Part shown: positions 54,579 to 64,000 of the stretch, one piece after another | How the letters are laid out: every line of letters begins with the position of its first letter | Position numbering within the stretch: the stretch's first letter is position 1 | Source of the DNA: Erythroxylum novogranatense | Taxonomy: Eukaryota; Streptophyta; Magnoliopsida; Malpighiales; Erythroxylaceae | NCBI GenBank assembly: GCA_029891385.1 | Contig: CM057228.1 | Location: 54,351,783 to 54,415,782, forward strand | Reading direction: 5' to 3' | DNA length: 64,000 nt | Notes under the pieces: generated by a model | The model's database searches: none | Told to the model about the DNA's origin: nothing | What the model saw: the letters and a program-made list of their open reading frames with translations, nothing else | Position numbers and translations under genes: made by a program

Positions 54579-56985
54579 CTATCCTTCATTCCTACCAACT
54601 TGGAAGCTACGAGCACGATGATCAAAAGACGAATTTTGAGTGCTCTCAAGTCTTTGTTTCTCAACTTCTTGACCAGTATAGCTCTCAAGCTCCCCAAATA
54701 AATTGTCAGTTTTCATATCCTCTCTGCGCTTCTTGTTACACTCTTCTGTCATGTTGAAGTAGATATTCATAGTCTCCCATTTCTCCTTGCACTCATTCAC
54801 ACTTCGATGATACCCCAGACTTCCCATATATGCAGCTATCTCCTCCCACAAACCTTCTCTTGAATACCCTCTTTCCTGAAATTTTGTTTCCATGGCGGTT
54901 CTCAACTGTATTATACTTATAATCTCGGGTTCAGTCCATCTAATGTTAGTAGTCTCATCGCCATCGCTAGTTTTCTTAGTACTAGTCTCTTGGCTCTTGC
55001 TGTAGCTTGATACTGCAAATTGATCCATGGAAAGTGACAGCTGTAGATCTTTTCCTGTATGCTTTTTCAAGGTCTTCATTAGGGCAGCATCTCTAGCTTC
55101 GAACCATTGTCTCTCTTTGGCCCAGAATTCATGCTCCCTATCAAATCGGGCCACTTCCTTCCTCATCCACTCTTCTTCTTTTGACATTCTCTCATTTTCC
55201 CTATCCTCAATGGTCTTGAGCATTCTCTCCATCCAAGCCTCTTGTGTCTCAAACAGCTTCCTCATTTGTGAGTCCACAAAGTTCTTCACTTTTGCTTTCC
55301 ACGGCTTCTTAGTCACATCGTAACTTTGACTCTCATTTGTCCCCTTCTGTTTGCGATTCTTCGACCTGTTCATCATGGAGGCAATAGCAGAAAGATCATC
55401 ATCATTGTTCTCCGAAGACGATGTCTCAAATTCAGTCGTGTTGGAGAAACTTAGACTCTCGCTGAGCTTGTTTTCCTGCAAAAGCTCTTGACTTTCTTGG
55501 TTGATCGTGCTGCTTCGTGCTTGGAGATGGGGAGGGTTGTTAACAAAATTGGTTTCCGAGGTAGAAGCTGGATTGCCTGTTTCTCCATAGAGGGCTTCAA
55601 GTTGGCGAAAGAACCTATAGTGTTTACCATCTTGTCTTCCAGCTTTACCTTCCTTGGTTTTCTTATAGTATTTGTACAAGTTCTCGAATTTTTCTTTACA
55701 CTTTCTGCCACTCCTCTGGTAACCATGTTCCTCAGCCATAATCCTATATCAAGAGAGAAAGCCAAAGTTAGGAGGGAAAAACTAATATGATGAAATAAAT
55801 TCAATATGTTGCTCATTATTTCAAAGCAAACTATAACTCAAATGTCCACAAGCACTTGAGCACTAAAAGCTGAATTGCAAATGCATTTTACATTTTAAGT
55901 TCCCATAACGTGGATCTTGTAGAAGATGGTATGATAAGTCTACGCGAGGTTGAAACAAAAGTGTGTCCTCATGGTGTAGTTCCATTATCAGTTATCATTG
56001 TTTCTTTGCTTTTGGACTGAAAGCACCACAAAGTTGAGAAAAAGAGCATTCCTTTATCGGTTGCATATGTCACAGACATAGCTTTCTTAATTTCAAGATG
56101 CCAAGTTTGTTGCTAAGGTGGTAGCCTTAGAGAACGCAAGAGATGTGTTTATGGAGAGAACTTGGTGGTTAAATCAAATTATTCCATCACAGAAAAACAG
56201 TAAGTGGCTAATGGTTATTTATGGGAACAACTACTTTTTCACAGAATTAAGCCAATAAATGGCCAAAAGAAAAAGAACACCCGAGTCTCTTTGTTGATTC
56301 AGTTGGATGGTTTTGTAATTTTCAAGCATTAAACTCAGAAAAACTAAACATGCCGATCGAGTCAGTTGTACGAAGAAGAGAGCGAGATAGAGAGAGAATT
56401 TTTATGTCAAACCTCAAATGACCAATTAGGGTTTTGCTATTCATGACGCATAGAAGTAGAAGCTAGTCATTATAGAAAAAACAAAAACGAAATACACTGA
56501 TGGTTTTCCTGCAATAATGGAGTTGGAATGTACCTAGAAACCTCATCCCAAAGTGGACCTTTTTGATTGGCCTCCTTGAACCTGGAATCAAGCCTAGATC
56601 TGATCTCAAGAAGAGTGAGAGTCTCTTGCCTCGGCCATCTACTATTATTGCCATCATTACTTCCCATCCATCCGCTACTATCCATTTCTGCTCCATAGAG
56701 TAAACCAGCTCCTGATGGACTACTGGTACCAACGGTACCACCACTTATAGTTGTTGTCGTGGTGGTAGTAGCTGTAGTAAAATTAGTGCAGTAATGATCA
56801 TGACCAAGCTTGACAAAGCCACTAGGTAACACAACTTCGCCAACCATGATGGAGTCATAGTGGTGATGCCTTTGCGGTGCAAGATTACCAAAGATTGGTT
56901 CCGTGGCTTGTGGGCTTCCCTGAAAATGCGTTCTTCCGGCCACCAGTTGCCGAAGATCCGAAAAGCCGTACTGGTGGTCACCCAT
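54579..56985 (-). CDS. PTL: Trihelix transcription factor, PETAL LOSS-like
   Basis: This is a nuclear DNA-binding protein of the GT-2 class. In Arabidopsis, PTL restrains growth between developing sepals and shapes petal initiation; that role here is inferred. There are two exons, 56534-56985 and 54579-55743 (minus strand), together 538 residues. The ATG at 56985 gives an N-terminus (QYGFSDLRQLVAG) that fits PTL. Features are a Thr run (residues 70-80); trihelix 1 (about 116-205: RWPRQETLTLLEIRSRLD, Trp117, Trp146, Phe170, then GRQDGKHYRFFRQLEALYGE); a basic RSKNRKQKG (277-285); a long charged helix or coiled coil (about 303-382); and trihelix 2 (about 419-490: Trp420, Trp450, Trp473) followed by KKRRE. 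A shorter C-terminus than Arabidopsis PTL is the main difference. GT-2/DF1/GTL1 paralogs are the alternative, but the long identity around trihelix 1 favours PTL. Confidence 0.9.
55744..56533 (-). other. Intron of the PTL-like gene
   Basis: This 790-bp phase-2 intron has canonical ends: exon 1 ...TTTCTAG|gtacat (56533 side) and ...gatatag|GATTATGG (55744 side). Splicing creates the Arg codon in DEVSR|IMAEEHGY, which is conserved in the family. Unspliced reading would end a few codons into the intron. It holds no recognisable element. Confidence 0.9.
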
Positions 56986-57023
56986 TTCTAGATCTCTCTT
57001 ACGGCTCCGTTTTGTAGATCAAA

Positions 57024-57036
57024 GATATATAGATAG

Positions 57037-57074
<38 letters not shown>
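57024..57074. repeat. Compound (TA)n/(GA)n microsatellite in PTL leader
   Basis: agatagatatatatatatag is followed by about 12 GA repeats. On the gene's strand this is (CT)n then (TA)n, 39-89 bp before the ATG. CT-rich leaders are common in plants, and GA repeats can bind BASIC PENTACYSTEINE proteins; either role here is only possible. Confidence 0.9.
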
Positions 57075-59269
57075 GTTAAGACTATGTATGCGTGTTTTGG
57101 GTTGAAATAAAAAGAGAAAAACATACATCAATTGGACCAAGGAGGAACTTTGTTCTTGGGGAGACAGGATCCGAGTCTACCGCACCTTTCATCACTCTAT
57201 TATCACTATCTCAAACTCTCTCTCCTACAGGTACAGAGAGAGATTAGATTAGGGTATGTGTAAGAACATACGTAGGCGTGAAGGACCAATGAGAAGCAGA
57301 CAAATGGGAAAGCATTACACGAGGAAGGGTTAAGAAGGGCCAGCACTGATTAGATGACGCATGTACAGAGGTTTTTCTTTTTTCTCACCTTTTCACCGAC
57401 CGAGTTTTTGGTTCCTGCTGATCCTGCCCTTATTGGATTTGGATAGCCTAAGGCTAAGGCTAATGCTAACTCTAAAGGTGGTTGCTGTTGCTCTCTCTAA
57501 TTAGACAGTGGGTGAAAGGCATGTTGTCGTTTGATCCTTCTAATGATTGCCCAAGTTACTCCAACGTTATTTTGTTCGACGGTACCTGTTCTTCCTTCTT
57601 AGGTCAATTTTAATTTACTGTCATCGTCGAATTAGTGTAAACAACTTGGTGGAATCAAACTCTCTCGGTAGGTCCCGTCTCCTGTGAGAAGTTACGACTT
57701 AGAAAACACTCACAGCCCAGATACGAACATAGTTAATTAATTATATATATGGTCTAAGATAACAAGAAGCAAGTTAACACTATGGCGTCCAACAAACCCT
57801 TATGACATGGAGGAGCATCATTACTTGTTGCTGGAATTTACCTTTACATTGTCGAGAATTGATTCTGTGGTCTAGAGATATAAATCACTTTTAATTTGTC
57901 TGCGATGAAAGATCGCCAAATGAGCACCAAAACTGCTTTAATATATGTTATCCTCAATGAAGCAAATATTAAAAGTTTAAAAGTTCAGACTTACGTTTCA
58001 ATAAAGTTGCATGTATAACACATTTCGTATATTTTCTTCCTCCCATTCTCGAAATCCCAAGAATGTAGCCAGATAAGCTACAACCATTGATGATGATACG
58101 ACAGTCATATATAACAATTAGTTACAAGGCTTACAAGATAAGTTAAAAAAGGAAAAAAAAAATTGAAATTAATATTGGTTTGGAGCTGCATAAGATTGCA
58201 GTGTCTAGTGCATGTCCAGTGTTTCAATTCCCATGTACGTAAGTGACATGGGAATTGAGAAGAAAAGGATCGCAGGAGGAGTTTCCCTGAGACACACTTT
58301 GTCAGCGATCAGCTCTGATTACTTGATCCAGACGTTGCTGACCCAATCCCTTTCCTCGTGTTAAATGAGAAGTGACCCTTTCGTTTGCTTTGCTAGCATT
58401 AACAATAACATCCTCCCACAATTACACCTCATTTCTGTTAAATTATAAGGCTAATGAACTGAATACTCATATTTCAGTCTGGCCTCATTTCAATCGAGCA
58501 TTTTCTTTAAAGAAAGGGACAGGAAGTAATAAATAATGGCAACCAACACGTATTACATAAAATGAATGATGAAAGACTTTAATAATGTCACCAAAGTGGG
58601 TATTAACCTGTAATTAGACAGAAAAGAGGAGTGGAGCTGGAGGTCGATTGCCTGGAGGGACCCTAATAAAGAGGGAAGGGAAGTTTGTCTTTGCCCAAAA
58701 GGGAATGTGGGTCTACTTCCCCTTGCGATTCACAGCTGTATCTCACACGCCAAATCATGCCAAACTATGAAATCGTACGGAATGATCAATTGGTGGAGCC
58801 CAGCCTTGGAATGGACGACTGATGATGGGGACGTGTATGTATCAATTTTTTTTCTGACTTCTGATGAGAGCGGTAAAGGGGGGCCTCTTTTTGCTACCTA
58901 TTATTGCGAAATTTTCCTCCTACTCTTTTGCACCCTCCAATCTTTCGGTTCAGATCATTTAATCGGACGGCTGAGGCTCATCTTGCCCCATGAAAGATTC
59001 TGTTCAACGAATTTGTAAACTCTTGTGTTTCTTTTTGAGAATTAAGTACCTCGTATGTTACAAGTTGATCTAGAGATTGTTTTATTTCTTTACAACTGGC
59101 GGGTTTTAACAATTTGTTGAAGTACAAACTTAAAGGAAATGTGGAGTGTTATGATTATTTATCGCAGTGATTGAATTATTTTGATGAAGCGGGACATTTT
59201 AAATAAAAAGATGGAAGTGGTAGCTTAAGATTTATATTTAATGATTTTGATAATTGTTTAGGTCGGCTG
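57075..59269. other. Upstream region of the PTL-like gene
   Basis: No ORF or element is supported. A second CT-rich stretch (ctctctctcctacag) lies near 57214-57228. The region probably contains promoter sequences, but I cannot place a convincing TATA box. The ORF 58707-59018 shows no domain. Confidence 0.5.
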
Positions 59270-59596
59270 TGTTAGGCCCAGGTCCAGGTCCACGCGTCCA
59301 CGACCCATTCGCAGGTAGAAACTTCTCATACATACGTAAAGACCTAAATCTAACATTTATTCCATATATAAGGAACTACTTTGTCATGATACAAGTACGA
59401 TATTAGAACCCTGACCTTCTTTGCTTACAGCGACCAAAACCCTCACCAAAAAGACTGACTTGAGCGTTGGAGGGGCCTGCCGGCTATCAACCCCCGGCGT
59501 GCCTTGTACTGTTTTGAAGGTATTCTCTTGCGGAAGACATCCAACCTCATGGATCCGAACCATAGCGTCTTGTCTCACCAGAATCAGGCAGAGCCA
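59270..59596 (+). mobile_element. Tat/Retand-type gypsy 5' LTR
   Basis: It is bounded on the right by the PBS and on the left, tentatively, by tgttaggcccagg. It has a TATA box (tatataag, 59365-59373). A segment gacttgagcgttggagggg near its end is typical of Tat/Retand LTRs. The right-hand LTR lies outside the window, so the start cannot be checked against a partner. Confidence 0.65.
59365..59373 (+). promoter_or_regulatory. TATA box of Retand-type LTR
   Basis: tatataagg lies about 95 bp into the LTR, ahead of the conserved gagcgttggag segment. Confidence 0.55.
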
Positions 59597-59597
59597 T

Positions 59598-59614
59598 TTG
59601 GCGCCCACTGTGGG
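59598..59614 (+). other. PBS of Retand-type element
   Basis: tggcgcccactgtgggg matches the TGGCGCCGTCTGTGGGG-type PBS of Tat/Retand elements with small changes. It follows the LTR end by 1-2 bases. Confidence 0.85.
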
Positions 59615-59639
59615 GCCCAACATCAGGGCACCACGTTCA

Positions 59640-60995
59640 GAAACACTCAGATCAATCAGGCGGCAGCAACCAACCCTAATATAGCCGCCGTTGCGACACT
59701 TGCGCTACAGCGGATGGATTTGCAGTTATCTGCTACTTTCTCGCCGACACATCATGATTCCCGCACACAATCTTCGCACCAGAATGATCAACCACCACCT
59801 CAGAACCCAGATCAAGAAGAACAAAGCGTAGCCTTGGAGGACAATGCTGAGACCAATACGCATCCAAATTTCTAGCACCCCTAGATGCAAATCCTCCTAC
59901 ACCACAACAAACCTCCCTCACCTGAAAACAGATCGAGGAAGCGGCTGATCTATTGATTCATCAAATTTTACAGTCTCAGCAGGAACAACAGCAGACACCC
60001 GCACGGCAGAATGGTATGATGGCCGATCGCCATTCTGCTGAAGCCCTAGAAAAAATCGTGGATGATCGGATCAATGTGGCCATGAATTCCCGTCCGCATC
60101 ATCCATCAGCACAATATAGCTCTCCCTTCATCCCGACAATCTTGGATAGCCTCCCAGCGGTCGGCACCAAAATACCGACGCCCGAAAAATATACTGGAAA
60201 GACCGATCTCCTAGACTATTTGCAGCACTTCCAGTCGATGATGAACCTATATTGCGTCCCCGACGCCATTCAATGTAAGGCATTTTGCACCGCCTTTCAA
60301 GAAGGAGCCCGATGATGGTTCAATAGTTTACCCCCATGTTGCATTACTTGCTTCGAGGATTTTAAGCTGCTCTTCCTCAATCAATTTGCTACAAGTAAGC
60401 GACACGAAGACCACCTCGAAGTGATGCGATTGATCCAAGGAAGGAACGAAGTTTGCGAAAGTTCATCACTCGGTTTAATAATGAAGCTGTCGAAGTCCCT
60501 GACCTCACTTACTCGTCCATATTGGCGGAACTGATGAGCAACACAAGGGATGAAGAGTTTAAGAAGTCACTGGCCCTCGATCAGCCCAAGTCTATTCAAG
60601 AGATAAGAAATCGGACGGACAAGTATATCCAGCTCGAGGAAGTGTTGAAAAACACAAAACGTAGAGTAGACAACCGCGGGCCGAGTGGCAGAGCGGATGA
60701 TTCCCACAAGCGACAGAAGGATCAGTCGAGCTAGAGAAAGCCGATCGATCGACAGGGACATTGACGAGAATTCTTCACCCCGCTCAACAGGCGATATGCG
60801 GAAGTATTGGCGGCCATGAAAGCTTATGGGAAACCCCTCCGAGAATCCAATAAGTTGAAGACTCCCCCCAAGAGGAGGGACCCTGATTTATATTGTCGTT
60901 TCCACGGAGATATTGGTCATGACACGGAGGATTTCTAGGACCTAAAGAAAGAAATCGAACTCCTTATCCAGAGGGGAAGACTGGGTAGATTTTGA
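59640..60995 (+). pseudogene. Retand-type gag, broken
   Basis: The N-terminal Gln/Pro/Asn-rich part is read at 59640-59875. The capsid region begins in frame 59953-60315 with IPTPEKYTGKTDLLDYLQHF and DAIQCKAFCTAFQEGAR, stops at a TGA (60313) and continues WFNSLPPCCITCFEDFKLLF. A shift follows, then frame 60453-60734 with FITRFNNEAVEVPDL. After stops at 60732 and 60768 the knuckle-like YCRFHGDIGHDTEDF and DLKKEIELLIQRG complete the protein near 60990. This matches Tat/Retand gag. At least three stops and one frame change prevent translation. The first TGA lies where relatives have a basic residue. Confidence 0.85.
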
Positions 60996-61078
60996 AGTAT
61001 GATAGAAATGTCGATTGAGGTAATGAGGGCAGGAACGGTCGGTCTGACAATTGGCGAAAACCGTGGAGACAACAAAAT

Positions 61079-61804
61079 ATGAATGATGGTGGAAGGCAGA
61101 CTAGGAATGTGGACGACCGACGCGATACGAGACGACAGCCCAGAGCTAGAGATGACAGAAATACCGGACAGCAGGATGACCGACCGGTCAGGGTCATCAA
61201 TATGATTTTTGGCAGTAGCGCAGCAGGGGGATCCACCGTCAAAGGAAGGAAGCGGTACGCCAGGCAAATCGCTGAGGGTCAATCAGCAGCGAAAAATCTG
61301 CAAGTTGATGAGACAATCTCCTTTGACGAGTCTGACCTGGCCGACGTCAACTGTCCTCATGATGACACACTCGTGGTTACTTTGAATATGGACGGTAGTG
61401 ACGTGAAACGCGTGATGATTGACACAGGAAGCTCGGTCGACCTGCTATACTACGATGTTTTCAAGCAGATGGAGATTCCGAAAGAACGGCCACTACCGAT
61501 AGAAGGGCCAATCAAAGGGGTAACAGGAGCATCTACCTATTCATTCGCCCGAGTCTTGTTGAACGTAAAGTTCGGACAAAAGCCGCTCCAAGTAGTGAGG
61601 AATGTTGAATTCTTAGTGGTGAAGTTTGCAGGAGCCTATAATGCAATAATTGGAAGAGCCACACAAAACGCCCTCAGAGCTGTCGTCTCAACCTATTATC
61701 AGGTGATGAACTTTTCAACACCCCATGACATCGAAATTGTCAGGGGTCAGCAAAGAATCACTCGGGAATGCTACTTGGCAGAAGAACCCTCGAGGGAGCG
61801 GTAA
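61079..61804 (+). pseudogene. Retand-type protease domain
   Basis: This is a 241-codon frame. After a charged linker (RRYTR-like, with INMIFGSSAAGG at about residues 40-51), the aspartic protease runs from about residue 95. It has LVVTLNMDGSDVKRVMIDTG, where the DTGSSVDLLYY active site is intact, then KGVTGASTYSFARVLLNVKF and AGAYNAIIGRATQNALRAVV. In a full element this would continue to RT. Here the stop at 61804 is followed within about 45 bp by sequence from the far end of integrase. The domain itself shows no broken key residue, but its N-terminal connection to gag is interrupted. Confidence 0.85.
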
Positions 61805-62160
61805 TGTTGGAAAGCTCTCTTGATGTAAGAGCAGATGAAAGGAATGATGAAGCTCGCAAGGCAGAATTGATACCCCTCAATGAAGAGAGAGATAAAGCAG
61901 CCGCTCGTTCAGAAGTCGTCAGGTAAAAAGCAACGAAATTCTACAATAGAAGGGTAAAGCCGAGCAACATAAAGGTCGGTGGGTACGTCCTGCGAAAGGC
62001 CGAGGTGGCTGGGAAGCATCCTCAGAAGCTCGGTCAGATATGGGAAGGACCCTATCAAGTGGTCAAGCAAGCCGGACATGGCTCTTACGTCCGGGGTGAT
62101 ACGAATGGGAAGATTCTACCGAGGCCCTAGAACTCTTAAAACCTGAAGGCGTTCTACCAA
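61805..62160 (+). pseudogene. Integrase C-terminal tail fused to protease end
   Basis: The segment reads LESSLDVRADER, which belongs just after protease, and then ARKAELIPLNEERDKAAARS, followed by a stop and KFYNRRVKPSNIKVGGYVLR with GQIWEGPYQVVKQAGHGSY, the integrase tail. Thus RT, RNase H and the integrase core (several kb in relatives) are missing, with a junction near 61845. It ends NLKAFYQ, the usual terminus. Confidence 0.8.
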
Positions 62161-62340
62161 TAGATAAGCCTTATTTTAGTTCTCATTTCTCTGTTTATTA
62201 TTGTTTATTGTACGTGCAACTTATGGGTACCTTTTTCTGGCCCTGCCAATCAGGTTTTTTAACGGCCGACGCCCTTATCATCATCAATAAAGGGGTTTCA
62301 AATTTCTTGGCAAGAAAAATCTAACTAAATTTAGCAAGAA
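62161..62340 (+). other. Retand post-pol spacer
   Basis: This is non-coding sequence after the integrase tail, ahead of the tandem array. It contains aataaagg at about 62286. No gene is seen. Confidence 0.5.
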
Positions 62341-62349
62341 GAGAAAATT

Positions 62350-63240
62350 TCACCAACTGATCGCTCGGCCTCGGCATCGCTCGGCCAGGTTGCCAAGACA
62401 AGATACTTGGAACCAGGCGATGCAGAGAAGATTAGTCTCGGATCGCTCGGCCTCGATATCGCTCAGCCAGGTTGTCAAGACAAGATCTTAGAACCATCGC
62501 TCGGCCTCGACATCGCTCGGTCAGGTTGCCAAGATAAGATCTTGGAACCATCGCTCGGCCTCGACCACTCTCGACCAGGTTGCCAAGACAAGATCCTTAG
62601 AACCAGGCGATGCCGAGAAGATTAATCTCGGATCGCTCGGCCTCGACCACGCTCGGCCAGGTTGCTAAGACAAGATCTTGGAACCATCGCTCGGCCTCGA
62701 CCACGCTCGACCAAGATGCCAAGACAGGATCTTGGATCGCTCGACCTCGACATCGCTCGGTTAAGTTACCAAGACAAGATCTTGGAACCGTCGCTCGGCC
62801 TCGACCACGCTCGGCCAGGATCCAAGACAGGATCTTGGATCGCTCAGTCAAGTTGCCAAGACAAGATCCTTGGAACCAAGCGATGCCGAGAAGATGAATC
62901 TCGGATCTCTCGGCCTCGACCACGCTCGGCCAGGTTGCCAAGACAAGATCCTTAAAACCAGGCGATGCCGAGAAGATGAATCTCGGATCGCTCAGCCTCG
63001 ACCTCGCTCGGCCAGGTTGCCAAGACAAGATCTTGGAACCATCGCTCGACCTCGACCACGCTTGGCCAGGATGTCAAGATAGGATCTTGGATCGCTCGGC
63101 CTCGACATCGCTCAGCTAGGATGCCAAGACAGGATCTTGGATCGCTCGGCCTCGACATCGCTCGGCCAGGTTGCCAAGACAAGATCTTGGAACCAGGCGA
63201 TACCAAGACAAAATCTTGGATCGCTCGGCCAAATTCTCTT
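62350..63240. repeat. Hairpin-rich tandem array in Retand 3' region
   Basis: About 14 units have two main lengths, roughly 49-55 bp and 81-82 bp. All share tgccaagacaagatcttgg and a tcgctcggcctcgac segment. The long form carries an extra 28-bp module, aggcgatgccgagaag followed by at(t/g)aatctcgg. Both modules are inverted repeats: CCAAGA...TCTTGG and CCGAGA...TCTCGG. One 32-bp unit (62820-62851) is truncated. The overlapping ORFs in several frames are by-products of the repeat. Confidence 0.9.
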
Positions 63241-63386
63241 GTCTCGATCGACCATGCTATTTGGAAAGATCGCTCAATCTCAACATGACAAATAAAGGTG
63301 GTAATGAAAAATAAAAAAACTCTATTTCCTTGAATTAACGTTCTGGCCACAAGCCTGACCAGATGAGCATTGAAAAAGAAAAAAAA

Positions 63387-64000
63387 TCATTTTGATCCTT
63401 CGGGGGAAGCGGAAGGGTCAGCAACCAGATCAGAAGAAGAAGGGCCAACAGCCGGATCGGCAGGAGAAGACAGCAGAGAGACATCATCGTCTGAGCTAAG
63501 GTCCAGTTTCTCATCCGGAACCGACGTTCGATCTCCCTCGACTTTCTCCCTCACTTCCTCCAGAGAAAGGCCGAGAACGGTGGGAAGCATCGGCTCGGCA
63601 TAATCCTTGAATGAAGGACCATCAGACCCGTCAAGGATGCAAATGTCGTGGCAATTCTTCAGGATCGAAAGGGCCAAGTCACAAGCGAACTCTAAGCACT
63701 CCTCCTGTAAGAACCGCTTTTTCCATCGTTTGATCGCCTCAACTCTCTGCTTTTTGATGGAGCCTTGCAGCTCCTTCAGTCTATCCTCAGCCCTCAGTTT
63801 GTCCCTCACTGCTTCATGACAGTCCTGGAGGAATTTTGATCGAAGCTCCTGCTCCGTCTCCAGCTTCCTCTTCAAGTCTTTACATTCCTTGACTAGCCCA
63901 TTTTTCACCACAATCACCCTGCTCTTTTCCTCCTCCCCCGTAGCAAGTTGAACTTTCAAGACGCTCCTCTCCTCCTCCCAAGATTTCTTCTCCTCTTCCA
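63387..64000 (-). CDS. Antisense coiled-coil ORF of Retand-type element (5' end outside)
   Basis: This minus-strand frame stays open from 63387 to the window edge, so the start lies beyond 64000. The visible 204 codons begin with an acidic/basic heptad-rich helix (EEEKSRVIVVKNGLVKECKD, LKRKLETEQELRSKFLQD and LRAEDRLKELQGSIKKQRVE), then a compact segment with CLEFACDLALSILKNCHDIC, and end in an acidic Ser/Asp tail. Tat-clade elements are known to carry an extra ORF in antisense orientation between pol and the 3' LTR; position, strand and coiled-coil content agree. Its function is unknown. It is the only uninterrupted ORF of this element, although gag is broken. Alternatively, it could be captured host sequence. 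Confidence 0.65.
   Translation of the reverse strand, partial: EEEKKSWEEERSVLKVQLATGEEEKSRVIVVKNGLVKECKDLKRKLETEQELRSKFLQDCHEAVRDKLRAEDRLKELQGSIKKQRVEAIKRWKKRFLQEECLEFACDLALSILKNCHDICILDGSDGPSFKDYAEPMLPTVLGLSLEEVREKVEGDRTSVPDEKLDLSSDDDVSLLSSPADPAVGPSSSDLVADPSASPEGSK

Noticed and set aside
55027..55323. Plus-strand ORFs at 55027-55323 and 55488-55790
   Set aside because: Antisense shadows of PTL-like exon 2.
62350..63240. CRISPR-like array of repeats and spacers
   Set aside because: Units are contiguous and variable in length, there are no unique spacers or cas genes, and the host is a plant.
62407..63350. Repeat proteins of about 70-143 codons in several frames
   Set aside because: The unit lengths keep several frames open by chance; the sequence is a non-coding tandem array.

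Overview
The window is plant nuclear DNA, almost certainly from an angiosperm and probably a eudicot. It holds one convincing host gene in a dense nest of LTR retrotransposons. No rRNA, tRNA, CRISPR or prokaryotic-type operon was recognised. The host gene is a two-exon trihelix (GT-2 class) transcription factor resembling PETAL LOSS (PTL), on the minus strand at 54579-56985. It has a 790-bp phase-2 intron and a predicted product of 538 residues.

Layout from left to right. (1) 1-8144: a Ty3/gypsy Tekay/Del-type chromovirus, plus strand. Its 5' LTR is cut by the window edge, its gag-pol is heavily broken, and its 3' LTR is about 3 kb. (2) 8145-15743: a Ty1/copia Sirevirus-type element, minus strand. 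Its 5' LTR is at the right; the other LTR is not in the window. (3) 15744-16520: a fragment of another Tekay-like LTR carrying an array of small hairpins. (4) 16901-18261: a probable solo Athila/Tat-type LTR, minus strand. (5) 18987-28233: a complete 9.2-kb element with two LTRs of about 3.1 kb, a perfect ctttt target-site duplication and an interior that no longer codes (LARD-like). It is inserted near the TATA box of an older copia-type LTR (18262-18986 plus 28239-29091). (6) 28859-35166: a 2.76-kb tandem duplication whose copies are separated by 794 bp of unrelated filler. The right copy continues into an LTR ending near 36738. (7) 38245-53333: a Reina-type chromovirus, minus strand, with 0.3-kb LTRs. 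It is split by a 9.6-kb Athila element (40701-50279) and by a 364-bp TRIM-like element (51217-51580) whose two ends do not match each other. (8) 54579-56985: the PTL-like gene. (9) 59270 to the window end: a Tat/Retand-type element, plus strand. RT, RNase H and the integrase core have been deleted; gag, protease, the integrase tail, a hairpin-rich tandem array and an antisense coiled-coil ORF remain.

None of the element polyproteins is intact, so I see no autonomous element. The transposon proteins are described as decayed copies and do not form a working pathway. Target-site duplications allow relative dating: Reina inserted before Athila and the TRIM-like element, and the copia-type LTR is older than the LARD. 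In roughly the first 16 kb the sequence is interrupted by many 1-4 bp indels, even between LTRs of one element. Some of that may be consensus error and not biological decay. Boundaries given without a target-site duplication are approximate.
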